NCBI GenBank assembly: GCA_002320005.1
Contig: DCJK01000021.1
Coordinates: 62,285 to 126,284 of the forward strand
DNA from: Firmicutes bacterium UBA1702
GTDB taxonomy: Bacteria > Bacillota > Clostridia > Peptostreptococcales > Anaerovoracaceae
Length of the DNA stretch: 64,000 nucleotides
Direction: 5' to 3'
The number at the start of each line of letters is the position of its first letter. The first letter of the stretch is position 1. The notes under the pieces were generated by a model, which was not told where the DNA came from, ran no database searches, and saw nothing but the letters and a program-made list of their open reading frames with translations. Made by a program: the position numbers and the translations under genes. This document shows, in pieces, positions 17,961 through 27,060 of the stretch.

Positions 17961-19106
17961 TTGATTAGTGAAAAATACATAAATGATGCTGTTGCTCAGT
18001 TTGAAAAGGTTTTGCGCCAGCAGGCGGAAAGGGGCGAGAAAATGAAAGAAGCTTCCGCTCCTAAAGATTTTGCTTCCCTCGACACCATAACCATAGGCCT
18101 CTGCGGAGGTGACGGCATCGGTCCCATAATTATGACCGAAGCTGAAAGACTTCTGAAAAAACTTCTTTCCGATGAACTTGCCTGTGGAAAGGTTTCCCTG
18201 AAAAAAATCGAGGGTCTTACAATTGAAAACCGTATGGAAAAAGGTGAAGCGGTTCCGGCAGATGTTCTTGAAGAAATAAAATCCTGCGATGCCATCCTTA
18301 AAGGTCCTACTACCACGCCGAAGGGCGGGACCATGGAAAGTGCCAACGTTACCCTGAGGAGAGAACTGGATTTATACGCCAATGTACGTCCTGTAACTGT
18401 TCCTGAGGAAGGCATTGACTGGATGTTCTACAGAGAAAATACGGAAGGGGAATATGTCCTGGGAAGCAGCGGAATCGAGGTTCCCGGTCTTCTTTCCATG
18501 GACTTTAAAGTGACTACCGACGAAGGAACAAGAAGAATTGCACGTGCTGCCTTCGAATACGCCAGAAACAATGGTAAAACCAACGTTTCCATCGTTACTA
18601 AAGCCAATATAATGAAAAAGACCGATGGCAAGTTCTCGAAAATATGTAACGAAGTGGCTGCAGAATACCCTGAAATAAAAGCAGAGGACTGGTACATAGA
18701 TATAATGACGGCAAATCTGGTGAACAAAGCTATTCGCAGCCAGTTTCAGGTTTTCGTTCTTCCTAATCTCTATGGTGACATTATTACTGATGAAGCCGCT
18801 GAAATTCAAGGTGGTGTAGGAACCGCCGGAAGCGCAAATATCGGCGATCACTACGCAATGTTTGAAGCTATACACGGTTCTGCTCCCAGAATGATAGAAG
18901 ACGGCCTTGCTGCTTATGCAAATCCTTCCAGTATTTTTAAGGCTGCCGAAATGCTTCTGCGCCACATAGGCCTTACGGAAAAAGCTGATAAATTATCAGA
19001 GGCTCTGCATATCTGCTGCGATACCGAAAAGAAACTTGTAGTAACAGGATTTGCAGATGGCGACACCTGCAAGGACTTTGCAGACTATGTAATGTCCAAA
19101 ATATAA
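17961..19106 (+). CDS. Isocitrate dehydrogenase (isocitrate/isopropylmalate dehydrogenase family)
   Basis: 381 residues from TTG at 17961, eight bases after GGAGG; the ATG at 17946 directly abuts the aconitase stop and has no site of its own. Substrate motifs TMESANVTLRRELDLYANVRP and YRENTEGEYVLG; catalytic Asp in NLYGDIITDEAAEIQGGVG; cofactor loop HGSAPRMIEDGLAAYANP. Oxidises isocitrate to 2-oxoglutarate. The cofactor residues after HGSAP (Arg-Met) do not decide between NAD and NADP. The start could be either codon. Confidence 0.85.
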   Translation: MISEKYINDAVAQFEKVLRQQAERGEKMKEASAPKDFASLDTITIGLCGGDGIGPIIMTEAERLLKKLLSDELACGKVSLKKIEGLTIENRMEKGEAVPADVLEEIKSCDAILKGPTTTPKGGTMESANVTLRRELDLYANVRPVTVPEEGIDWMFYRENTEGEYVLGSSGIEVPGLLSMDFKVTTDEGTRRIARAAFEYARNNGKTNVSIVTKANIMKKTDGKFSKICNEVAAEYPEIKAEDWYIDIMTANLVNKAIRSQFQVFVLPNLYGDIITDEAAEIQGGVGTAGSANIGDHYAMFEAIHGSAPRMIEDGLAAYANPSSIFKAAEMLLRHIGLTEKADKLSEALHICCDTEKKLVVTGFADGDTCKDFADYVMSKI

Positions 19107-19112
19107 CCACTT

Positions 19113-19151
19113 AAGGTGCGGCTCCCCCTTCGGGAAAATGCACCTTTTAAC
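19113..19151 (+). terminator. Terminator of the 2-oxoglutarate operon
   Basis: AAGGTGC (19113-19119) pairs with GCACCTT (19140-19146), with an inner CCC/GGG pair, followed by TTTAACTTTTT. Confidence 0.75.
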
Positions 19152-19182
19152 TTTTTCCAAGGTGCCAGACTGCCTGTTTCCC

Positions 19183-19212
19183 TTGATTTTAAGCCTGTTA
19201 CCGTAGTATAAT
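19183..19212 (+). promoter_or_regulatory. SigA-type promoter of metF-metH
   Basis: TTGATT at 19183-19188 and TATAAT at 19207-19212 with an 18-base spacer. The leader is only about 27 bases, leaving no room for an S-box, T-box or cobalamin riboswitch. Confidence 0.7.
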
Positions 19213-19245
19213 CATTCATATTACTATTTAGAAAGCGTGACATAA

Positions 19246-20127
19246 ATGAAAATTATCAACTTACTTAAACAAGACACATTATCCCTCTCTTTTGAGGTTT
19301 TTCCACCTAAGGTTGACTCTTCCTTTGAAAGTGTAAAGACAGCAACCGAAGAAATTGCCTCTCTTCACCCGGCCTTTATGAGCGTGACTTATGGCGCCGG
19401 TGGTGGAACCAGCAAATATACTCTTGATATTGCCCAAAACATTAAGGAGCGGTATGATGTATCCACTCTTGCACATCTTACCTGTGTGTCTTCCACCAAA
19501 GAAACGGTAAAGGAAAAAATTGCCCAGCTCCGCGAAATAGGGATAGAAAATGTCATGGCCCTTCGCGGTGACCTGACTCCGGAAATGGAAGGTCAGGACA
19601 GAAGCCATTGGGACTACCGCCATGCCATCGATCTCGTACGTGAAATAAAGGAATCCGGAGCAGATTTCTGCATCGGAGGCGCCTGCTACCCGGAAATCCA
19701 CCCTGAAAGCGCCAATCAGAAAGAGGATATTAAATTTCTTAAAGAAAAAGTTGATGCGGGATGCGAATTTCTCACAACCCAGATGTTTTTTGACAACAAT
19801 CTGCTTTACAACTTCCTATACAAAATCCGTGAAGCCGGCATCACTGTACCTGTTGTTGCGGGAATAATGCCTATAACCAATGCAAATCAAGTGGACAGAG
19901 CCATCAAGCTTTCCGGTTCACACATGCCTCAACGCTTCAAGAGCCTTGTAGACAAATTCGGTTCAGACCCGGCTGCCATGAAGCAGGCAGGCATAGCCTA
20001 TGCGACAGACCAGATAATAGATCTTTTTGCAAACAATATCACCAATGTTCATGTATATTCTATGAATAAGTCTGATGTTGCACGAAAAATTCAGGAAAAC
20101 CTTTCAGATATTTTAGGCAAGGCATGA
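19246..20127 (+). CDS. metF: Methylenetetrahydrofolate reductase
   Basis: 293 residues of the bacterial single-domain length. TIM-barrel motifs: SFEVFPPK at the start, MSVTYGAGG, ALRGD and FCIGGACYPE, and the C-terminal QVDRAIKLSG helix. Reduces 5,10-methylene-THF to 5-methyl-THF with FAD, supplying the methyl donor for MetH encoded two genes on. Ribosome-binding site weak (GAAAGCG). Overlaps the next gene by four bases (ATGA). Confidence 0.95.
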   Translation: MKIINLLKQDTLSLSFEVFPPKVDSSFESVKTATEEIASLHPAFMSVTYGAGGGTSKYTLDIAQNIKERYDVSTLAHLTCVSSTKETVKEKIAQLREIGIENVMALRGDLTPEMEGQDRSHWDYRHAIDLVREIKESGADFCIGGACYPEIHPESANQKEDIKFLKEKVDAGCEFLTTQMFFDNNLLYNFLYKIREAGITVPVVAGIMPITNANQVDRAIKLSGSHMPQRFKSLVDKFGSDPAAMKQAGIAYATDQIIDLFANNITNVHVYSMNKSDVARKIQENLSDILGKA

Positions 20128-20792
20128 ACACGATTTTAGTTAAAAAATACGAAAATATTCCGCTGAATCACAGGGAAATCTATCGTTACATGGGCTGCAG
20201 CCATCCAGACAGACAGATTGAAAGCCTTACGGAAAGCTGCATAAGCGAACTGCTCCCGACCCTAAGCTGCAGAGTATGCTATACAGAATTGGAGGTCACA
20301 GAAGAAGGAGACATGCTTGATCTTTCTTTTGCTGTCGTCAAAAGTGCAGACCTAAAAAAAAATCTTAGAGGATGCCGCAAGATAATACTTTTTGCCGCTA
20401 CCATAGGTCTTGGGACTGACCGTCTTATTGCAAGATACAGCCGCACATCGCCGGCAAAAGCTCTTTGCTTTCAGGCAATAGGCGCCGAAAGAATTGAAAG
20501 TCTTTGCGATGTCTTTAATAAAGAAGTGTCTCAGCAGTGCCGCCGTAATGGCTTTTTTACACGGCCTCGCTTCAGCCCGGGTTACGGTGATCTCCCTTTG
20601 GATGTTCAGAAAAGTATTTTCTCGGTGCTGGACTGTCCCCGCAAAATAGGACTTTCTCTTAACGAGAGCCTTCTGATGTCTCCTTCCAAGTCGGTAACGG
20701 CCATTATAGGGATGGGGGATACTCCATGTGAACACGAAAAAGAAAATTGTATCCGATGCTCCAAATCGGATTGCCAGTTCAGGAGGATATAG
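20124..20792 (+). CDS. Stand-alone methionine synthase activation-domain-like protein
   Basis: 222 residues. RPRFSPGYGDLPLDVQKSIFSVLD and the C-terminal Cys-rich CIRCSKSDCQFR are characteristic of the vitamin-B12-dependent methionine synthase activation domain as found as separate proteins in Clostridia. In the fused E. coli enzyme this domain presents S-adenosylmethionine for reductive reactivation of cob(II)alamin. Here it lies between metF and a metH that lacks the domain, so a trans-acting reactivation role is inferred. The Cys cluster could hold a metal centre. Confidence 0.85.
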   Translation: MNTILVKKYENIPLNHREIYRYMGCSHPDRQIESLTESCISELLPTLSCRVCYTELEVTEEGDMLDLSFAVVKSADLKKNLRGCRKIILFAATIGLGTDRLIARYSRTSPAKALCFQAIGAERIESLCDVFNKEVSQQCRRNGFFTRPRFSPGYGDLPLDVQKSIFSVLDCPRKIGLSLNESLLMSPSKSVTAIIGMGDTPCEHEKENCIRCSKSDCQFRRI

Positions 20793-23201
20793 ATGAAGAT
20801 TTTAGATTTTATGAAAGAAAACATCCTGTGCCTTGACGGCGGGATGGGGACTTTGCTCCAGGATGCCGGAATGGCACCCGGAGAATTTCCTGAGAGATGG
20901 AATCTTTCCCATCCTGATGTTATAAGAAAAATCCATCAGGATTATTTTGATGCAGGCAGCAACGTGGTAAATACCAATACTTTCGGAGCAAACTCACTCA
21001 AATTTCCGTTGCCGGAGCTGGAGGAAATAGTAGAGGCTGCCATTGAAAATGCCAAAGCCGGAAGAGATGCTTCCTGCACTTCCCATGAAAAATACGTTGC
21101 ACTGGATATAGGCCCTTGCGGCAAACTTCTGAAACCATACGGGGATTTTGATTTTGAAGACGCTGTAGAGCTTTTTGCTCAGATTGTCCGCATAGGTGTT
21201 CGCTGTGGAGTAGACCTGATATTCATTGAAACCATGAGTGACAGCTATGAAACAAAGGCTGCTCTTCTGGCAGCCAGAGAAAACAGTGATCTGCCTGTAT
21301 TTGTTTCTAATGCCTATGGCGAAGATGGAAAGCTTATGACGGGAGCCTCCCCTGCAGCAATGGTTGCTCTGGCCGAAGGAATGGGCGCTTCTGCAGTAGG
21401 CGCCAACTGTTCTCTTGAACCGAAGCAGCTGAAAGGTGTAGTGGCAGAGCTCCTTGAAAACGCCTCTGTTCCCGTTATTCTTAAGCCAAATGCCGGCCTC
21501 CCTACTGAAGTGGATGGCAAAGCTGTATACTCAACGCTGCCTGATGAATTTGCATCTGACATGAAAGAATACGTTGAACAGGGTGTGAGAATTGCCGGTG
21601 GCTGCTGCGGAACCAGTCCTGAGTATATAAGCCACATTCATAAAGCAATATGCGGCATATCTCCGGTTCCGGTGGAACCAAAAAATATAACCTGCATTTC
21701 TTCATATACTCATGCGGTGAAATTTGAGGATTCCCCTATACTGATAGGTGAACGCATAAATCCTACAGGAAAGAAACGTTTCAAGCAGGCTCTTAAAGAT
21801 AATGACATAGACTATATTCTGCAGGAAGGAATAAGGCAGCAGGATTGTGGTGTTGATATCCTCGACGTAAATGTCGGCCTGCCTGATATCGATGAAAAAA
21901 CTATGCTGAAAAAGGCTGTTTTTGAACTGCAGGCAATTATAGATCTGCCTCTTCAGATAGATACTGCAGATGCGGCTGCCATGGAAGCGGCTTTACGTCT
22001 TTATAACGGCAAAGCGATGATAAATTCCGTCAGCGGCAAAGAAGAGTCCATGAGAGCTATTTTCCCTCTGGTTAAAAAATACGGAGGTCTGGTAGTCGCT
22101 CTTACTCTTGACGATAATGGAATCCCTTCTACTGTGGACGGAAGAGTAAAAATCGCCGAAAAAATCCTTTCTGTTGCCGCTGAATACGGCATTGACAAGA
22201 AAGATATAATATTTGACACCCTTGCTATGACTGTCAGCGCAGATCCTCAGGCCGCAAAAGTTACTCTGGAGGCTCTGGAGATCATCCGCCGTGATCTGGG
22301 ATGCCATACATCTCTTGGTGTTTCCAACATTTCCTTTGGGCTTCCCAACAGAGAAATAATAAACAGCACTTTCTTTGCATGTGCAATGGAGCGGGGACTG
22401 TCTGCTGCTATAATGAATCCTTACTCGCAAGGTATGATGAAAGCATATTATTCTTTCAAGGCCCTTCATGGTATGGATGAAAACTGCAGTGCTTACATAG
22501 ACTTTGCTTCCTCTTGTGCAGAGTCTGCTTCATCAGTTCAGCAATCTCTTCAGCCTGCTGCTTCAAAAGAGGAATTCAGCTCTGCCTTGCAAAAGGCCAT
22601 TGTAAAGGGTCTTAAGGAGCAGGCAGGAGAACTGACCGATTCACTTCTGGACAACAGAGATGCACTTGAAATTATTCAGGAAGAGATTATTCCCGCTCTG
22701 GATATCGTAGGCCGGGGATTTGAAGAAAAGAAGATATACCTCCCTCAGCTTCTCATGAGTGCCGAAGCGGCCAAAAGCTCCTTCGAAAAAATAAAAAGCT
22801 TCATGTCGGCAGGGGACTCTCCGGTTATGAGCAAGTGCCCTGCGGTTATTGCAACGGTCCACGGGGATATTCATGATATAGGTAAAAATATCGTAAAACT
22901 CCTTCTTGAGAATTACGGTTTTAAGGTTATAGACCTTGGCAAAGATGTTCCGCCATCGGCAGTAGTTGATGCTGTTATTGAAAACAAGGCTCCGGTAGCA
23001 GGACTCAGTGCTCTCATGACCACCACCGTACCTGCCATGGAAGAAACCATAAAGCTCCTGAAGGAAAAGGCGCCATGGTGCAGGATAGTAGTCGGCGGTG
23101 CTGTTCTCAACGAAGAGTACTCCAGACGAATCGGTGCAGACAAATATGCAGGAGACGCAATGGAAACCGTAAGATTTGCAGACAAAATAAACTTGGAATA
23201 G
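20793..23201 (+). CDS. metH: Cobalamin-dependent methionine synthase lacking the activation domain
   Basis: 802 residues. Domains in order: homocysteine S-methyltransferase (1-290; zinc ligands in VGANCSLEPKQ and GGCCGTSPEYI), pterin-binding/methyl-THF (about 310-580; IGERINPTGKKRF), and cobalamin-cap plus Rossmann B12-binding (600-802; DIHDIGKNIV contains the base-off DxHxxG histidine). The E. coli enzyme (1227 residues) has a fourth domain, here supplied by the preceding gene. Starts directly after that gene's stop, with AGGAGG inside it. Confidence 0.95.
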   Translation: MKILDFMKENILCLDGGMGTLLQDAGMAPGEFPERWNLSHPDVIRKIHQDYFDAGSNVVNTNTFGANSLKFPLPELEEIVEAAIENAKAGRDASCTSHEKYVALDIGPCGKLLKPYGDFDFEDAVELFAQIVRIGVRCGVDLIFIETMSDSYETKAALLAARENSDLPVFVSNAYGEDGKLMTGASPAAMVALAEGMGASAVGANCSLEPKQLKGVVAELLENASVPVILKPNAGLPTEVDGKAVYSTLPDEFASDMKEYVEQGVRIAGGCCGTSPEYISHIHKAICGISPVPVEPKNITCISSYTHAVKFEDSPILIGERINPTGKKRFKQALKDNDIDYILQEGIRQQDCGVDILDVNVGLPDIDEKTMLKKAVFELQAIIDLPLQIDTADAAAMEAALRLYNGKAMINSVSGKEESMRAIFPLVKKYGGLVVALTLDDNGIPSTVDGRVKIAEKILSVAAEYGIDKKDIIFDTLAMTVSADPQAAKVTLEALEIIRRDLGCHTSLGVSNISFGLPNREIINSTFFACAMERGLSAAIMNPYSQGMMKAYYSFKALHGMDENCSAYIDFASSCAESASSVQQSLQPAASKEEFSSALQKAIVKGLKEQAGELTDSLLDNRDALEIIQEEIIPALDIVGRGFEEKKIYLPQLLMSAEAAKSSFEKIKSFMSAGDSPVMSKCPAVIATVHGDIHDIGKNIVKLLLENYGFKVIDLGKDVPPSAVVDAVIENKAPVAGLSALMTTTVPAMEETIKLLKEKAPWCRIVVGGAVLNEEYSRRIGADKYAGDAMETVRFADKINLE

Positions 23202-23222
23202 CGCAATATTAAGGAGATAATT

Positions 23223-24323
23223 TTGAACGATAAAACATCAAAGGTAAAAGCCTTTTTAAAGAAAAAAGATATTGAAATATCCGTAAAGCGTTACGGAATA
23301 GATGCCCTGGGCGCCATGGCCCAGGGACTCTTTTGTTCTCTGCTCATAGGAACAATTATAAATACCGCAGGAACCCAGCTGGGCATTGAGTTTCTTACAA
23401 CACCTCTGGCAACCATAGGCGGAACTGATTACACTCTGGGAGGGCTGGCAACAGCCATGAGCGGCCCTGCCATGGCAACGGCTATAGGATACGCTCTTAA
23501 CTGTCCCCCTCTTGTGTTGTTTTCGCTGATTACAGTGGGATTTGCATCTAATGCTCTGGGTGGTGCAGGAGGACCTCTTGCTGTGCTGTTTATTGCCATT
23601 ATCGCTTCAGAAGCAGGAAAGGCAATATCAAAAGAAACGAGGGTGGATATTCTTGTAACACCTCTCGTTACAATAGGTGTCGGCGTTGCATTGTCATACT
23701 GGTGGGCTCCTGCCATTGGGGCTGCGGCAATGAAAGTCGGAAGCCTGATAATGTGGGCTACCAACTTGCAGCCTTTCCTTATGGGAATTATAGTTTCAGT
23801 GCTGGTAGGTATCGCTCTGACCCTGCCCATCTCCTCTGCTGCAATATGTGCAGCATTGGGACTCACCGGCCTGGCCGGCGGAGCTGCTCTCGCAGGCTGC
23901 TGTGCTCAGATGGTAGGCTTCGCTGTGATGTCCTTCAGGGAAAATCGCTGGGGTGGTCTTATATCGCAGGGAATCGGAACTTCCATGCTTCAGATGGGCA
24001 ATATTATCAGAAATCCACGTATATGGATTGCGCCAATTGTCACATCTGCTATCACAGGGCCTCTCGCCACCTGCGTTTTTCATCTGCAGATGAATGGAAC
24101 TCCTGTTTCATCAGGAATGGGTACATGTGGTCTTGTGGGACAGATCGGTGTATATACCGGATGGGTCAATGATGTTGCCTCTGGTGCAATGGCTTCCATC
24201 ACAGCTATGGATTGGGCCGGTCTGATTCTCATTTCCTTCATTCTGCCGGCAGTTCTCTGCCCTCTGATAAACAGCCTTCTCCGTCACAAAGGATGGGTCA
24301 GAGACGGAGATATGAAGCTTTAA
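23223..24323 (+). CDS. PTS EIIC-like membrane protein of the PfoR type
   Basis: 366 residues from TTG at 23223, after AAGGAG. About ten glycine/alanine-rich membrane helices from residue 30 on, of the PTS_EIIC_2 type that includes the Clostridium perfringens PfoR regulator. It has no EIIA or EIIB domain, and none is encoded nearby, so classical sugar phosphorylation by this protein alone is unlikely. Being last in the methionine operon suggests a transport or sensing role linked to methyl or sulfur metabolism, but that is inference. Confidence 0.75.
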   Translation: MNDKTSKVKAFLKKKDIEISVKRYGIDALGAMAQGLFCSLLIGTIINTAGTQLGIEFLTTPLATIGGTDYTLGGLATAMSGPAMATAIGYALNCPPLVLFSLITVGFASNALGGAGGPLAVLFIAIIASEAGKAISKETRVDILVTPLVTIGVGVALSYWWAPAIGAAAMKVGSLIMWATNLQPFLMGIIVSVLVGIALTLPISSAAICAALGLTGLAGGAALAGCCAQMVGFAVMSFRENRWGGLISQGIGTSMLQMGNIIRNPRIWIAPIVTSAITGPLATCVFHLQMNGTPVSSGMGTCGLVGQIGVYTGWVNDVASGAMASITAMDWAGLILISFILPAVLCPLINSLLRHKGWVRDGDMKL

Positions 24324-24334
24324 ATACAAAATAA

Positions 24335-24366
24335 CAAAGGTTCTCATGAATATGAGAACCTTTTTG
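24335..24366. terminator. Bidirectional terminator between EIIC-like gene and lipoprotein gene
   Basis: Twelve-base arms AAAGGTTCTCAT and ATGAGAACCTTT with a four-base loop; T-rich on both sides, matching the convergent genes. Confidence 0.9.
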
Positions 24367-24380
24367 TTTTTAATAAAAAG

Positions 24381-24830
24381 CTATTCTTTTGTAAATACCA
24401 GTGTAAATCTGCCCTCGTTTCCTACATAGGCCAGCTGCAGTTCATTTTCTGATACAAACTTATATTCTATGGATTGATTATAATCCATTTTACCCCATCC
24501 CGGAGGCGGATCAAAATCATCCTTACCACATTTGAGCATTACTTCATGATCAGAACTATACTCCATATGACCTGAAATTCCGGGGTTTCCGGCTTCCACA
24601 TCGTACATGCTGAATTCACCGTCTTCCTCTACTCTGAGAGCCAGATATCCCGAATAATATTCATCTGTCTCCAGGAGTGTCTCTCCGCATCTCCATTCAC
24701 CTACGAAAGAAGCCCGTCTTTGGTCGGGCTCAACTGAGGTGTTGTCCGCTTCCGGCTTTTCCGACCCGCAAGCTGAAAGAATAATAACGCTTAGAATCAG
24801 CATCATGACTAATAATCCTTTTCTTTTCAC
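24381..24830 (-). CDS. Predicted lipoprotein of unknown function
   Basis: 149 residues, starting at GTG. A basic start, hydrophobic core and LSAC lipobox predict cleavage before Cys at about residue 21 and lipid anchoring to the membrane's outer face. The remainder is acidic with a predicted beta-rich lipocalin-like pattern (GEWRCGETLLETDEYYSGYLAL, ELQLAYVGNEGRFTLVF), but I recognise no family. Last gene of the minus-strand run, 29 bases after trpS. Confidence 0.7.
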   Translation of the reverse strand: MKRKGLLVMMLILSVIILSACGSEKPEADNTSVEPDQRRASFVGEWRCGETLLETDEYYSGYLALRVEEDGEFSMYDVEAGNPGISGHMEYSSDHEVMLKCGKDDFDPPPGWGKMDYNQSIEYKFVSENELQLAYVGNEGRFTLVFTKE

Positions 24831-24858
24831 GGCTGTACTTCCAAGAAATTATTCCTTT

Positions 24859-25845
24859 TTATTTTAATCCTAATCCGAAGTTTTCCTTTACTCTGGTCAT
24901 TGTCTTCTGCGCAATTGCATCGGCCCTTTCTGCTCCGTCTTTAAGTGTATCTATAAGCATCTGTGAGCTGCGTATTTCCTCATACCTTGCCTTAATAGGC
25001 GCCAGCGCCTCCACAGTGACATCAACAAGATCTTTCTTGAAGGTTCCGTAACCGCTGCCCTTATATCTCTTTTCAAGATCCTCTACAGTAATTCCCGAAA
25101 GGACACTATATATGTTCAGAAGATTACTGATACCGGGCTTGTTCTCTGCGTCGAATCTGATTACACCTTCCGAATCTGTGGTGGCCTTCATTATGGATTT
25201 TTTTATCTTTGAAGGCTCATCCAGAAGAGAAATTCGAGAATGTATATTTTCTGCGCTCTTACTCATTTTCTTTGTTGGATCGTCCAGAGCCATTATCCTG
25301 GCTCCGGCCTTCAGGAATCTTCCTTCCGGCATTACGAATGTGTCCGGAAATCTGCTGTTTATTCTGCCTGCTATGTCACGACAAAGCTCTATGTGCTGTT
25401 TCTGATCATTTCCTACAGGCACCACGTCTGTGTCATAAAGAAGGATATCTGCCGCCATGAGAATAGGATATGTAAAAAGGCCTGCAGGAGCAGATTCCTT
25501 GTTTTTACTTTTGTCTTTAAACTGAGTCATTCTGGACAATTCACCTGTATATGAGCTGCAGGTAAGTATCCATGACAATTCTGCGTGGCCGGAGACATCT
25601 GACTGCACAAAAACTATTGACTTTTTCGGATCTATACCAATGGCAAGATACAAAGCTGCCACATCCAGTGTATGCTTTCTTAGTGTTTCAGGATCCTGCG
25701 GTACCGTTATGGCATGCATATCTACAATGCAGTATATACATTGATTATCTTCCTGCAGTTCAACAAACTGTCTGAGAGCTCCCAAATAATTACCCAAGTG
25801 AATGTTTCCTGTAGGCTGTACGCCTGAAAAAACTCTTTTCATCAA
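24859..25845 (-). CDS. trpS: Tryptophanyl-tRNA synthetase
   Basis: 328 residues, the usual length of the bacterial enzyme. Class I signature PTGNIHLGNY (variant HIGH) near residue 11 and KKMSKS near 194. Charges tRNA-Trp. AGAAGG lies before the first of two tandem ATG codons. Only 30 bases separate it from the sigma factor gene, so it has no T-box leader and is probably read from the gyrA-rsbW-sigma transcript or an internal promoter. Confidence 0.96.
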   Translation of the reverse strand: MMKRVFSGVQPTGNIHLGNYLGALRQFVELQEDNQCIYCIVDMHAITVPQDPETLRKHTLDVAALYLAIGIDPKKSIVFVQSDVSGHAELSWILTCSSYTGELSRMTQFKDKSKNKESAPAGLFTYPILMAADILLYDTDVVPVGNDQKQHIELCRDIAGRINSRFPDTFVMPEGRFLKAGARIMALDDPTKKMSKSAENIHSRISLLDEPSKIKKSIMKATTDSEGVIRFDAENKPGISNLLNIYSVLSGITVEDLEKRYKGSGYGTFKKDLVDVTVEALAPIKARYEEIRSSQMLIDTLKDGAERADAIAQKTMTRVKENFGLGLK

Positions 25846-25875
25846 TTCTGCCTTCTTTCTTTATTTTTTTGCCGG

Positions 25876-26607
25876 CTATCTCTGCATTTCTTTTCTGAAC
25901 TGCTCGATGATACTTTTTTCGGCACGGGAAATAGTCATCTGTGATACTCCAAGCTCTTTGGCGATAGCCGCTTGAGGCTTGTTCTTGATGAATCTTTCTT
26001 TAAATATATATCTGTAGGTTTCACTGAATCGCTCCAGTACCTTAGACACAATTTCTTTTATTTCTATGCGTTCATATCCCATATCTTCAAATCCGATATA
26101 GCGCTCAAGCGGATTGTCCTCGCTTTCCTCTCCCGGATTCATGGTAGTGCTGTCCAGAGAATATGTACCATAAGCCTTGGAACTTTCAAGAGCCTGCATA
26201 ACCTGTTCGGTGCTGTATCCGGTAGCTTTTGCTATTTCGTGTATGTCCGGAGCTCTTCCAAGGGTTATGCTCAGTTCGTTTTTTACTTCCTGAACTTTCG
26301 AAGCGATTTCTTTAAGCCTGCGGGGCACTTTAAGGCTCCATTGCTTGTCTCGGAAGTATTTCTTTATTTCCCCCAGTATAGTGGGGGTAGCAAAGCTCTT
26401 GAATTCAAATCCTTTTGATACATCAAAACGCTCCACTGCCGACACCAGGGCCAAGGCTCCAACCTGATAAAGATCATCATAATCGACGCCTTTGCCCAGG
26501 TATTTTCTGATGAGGATATCAACCATATACAGATTTTCTTCCACAATCTGATTTCTGAGTTCTATAGTCGGATTTTCTGCGTACCGGTTGAATAATTCTG
26601 AATTCAT
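25876..26607 (-). CDS. SigB/SigF/SigG-group RNA polymerase sigma factor
   Basis: 243 residues. Region 2 (about 25-95; DDLYQVGALALVSAVERFD and core-binding segment FKSFATPTILGEIKKYFRD), region 3 (100-165) and region 4 (185-240; KPQAAIAKELGVSQMTISRAEKSI). The group covers both general-stress and forespore sigma factors, and I cannot place it more closely. Overlaps the anti-sigma gene by four bases. With no anti-anti-sigma gene alongside, how it is released is unclear. Confidence 0.85.
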   Translation of the reverse strand: MNSELFNRYAENPTIELRNQIVEENLYMVDILIRKYLGKGVDYDDLYQVGALALVSAVERFDVSKGFEFKSFATPTILGEIKKYFRDKQWSLKVPRRLKEIASKVQEVKNELSITLGRAPDIHEIAKATGYSTEQVMQALESSKAYGTYSLDSTTMNPGEESEDNPLERYIGFEDMGYERIEIKEIVSKVLERFSETYRYIFKERFIKNKPQAAIAKELGVSQMTISRAEKSIIEQFRKEMQR

Positions 26608-27011
26608 TTCTGTTTTGCCTTTGTCATTTTAATAGCCTTTTTGCAATCAGACTTCTCAATAAGTTCCACACTGCTCATAAGAGACTTGATAACATAGAGC
26701 CCCAGATCTCCTTCGTTAGGGCAATCCAGGCATGGTTTTTCAAGTTTTTGGAGCTTGTGGCTGTCACTTATATCTGTTACAAATATTTCAATTTTGCCTT
26801 CTTCTACCAGGCACTCAACCTGATATTTTTCAGCAAATCCTTCCGAGCCGTGACAGCTTATATTTTTGCACGCTTCACCTACAGCATTTTTTATATCTTC
26901 TATTTCTTCAACATTAAATCCTGCACTGTCTGCCGCGCAGGCTGCTGCCAGCCTGGCAATGGTTATATATTGCGGTTTGCCCGGAATGACAAAAGTTAAT
27001 TTGTCTGACAT
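26604..27011 (-). CDS. RsbW-like anti-sigma factor / serine kinase
   Basis: 135 residues with the GHKL ATPase fold: N box VGEACKNISCHG (Glu and Asn retained), DISD and GDLGLYVIKSLMS as G1/G2 elements. In this family the protein binds and inhibits a SigB/SigF-type sigma factor and phosphorylates an STAS antagonist. The sigma gene follows with a four-base overlap. No rsbV or spoIIAA-like gene is present in the window, so its antagonist must be elsewhere or replaced. Lies 49 bases after gyrA. Confidence 0.85.
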   Translation of the reverse strand: MSDKLTFVIPGKPQYITIARLAAACAADSAGFNVEEIEDIKNAVGEACKNISCHGSEGFAEKYQVECLVEEGKIEIFVTDISDSHKLQKLEKPCLDCPNEGDLGLYVIKSLMSSVELIEKSDCKKAIKMTKAKQK

Positions 27012-27060
27012 TTTTGGGCCTCCTTCTTTTTTTTGTTATTGTTATTTATCAATTGCGTCC

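Noticed and set aside
19151..19245. Cobalamin, SAM or T-box riboswitch before metF
   Set aside because: Only about 27 leader bases remain after the promoter.
25846..25875. T-box leader before trpS
   Set aside because: Only 30 bases lie between it and the sigma factor gene.
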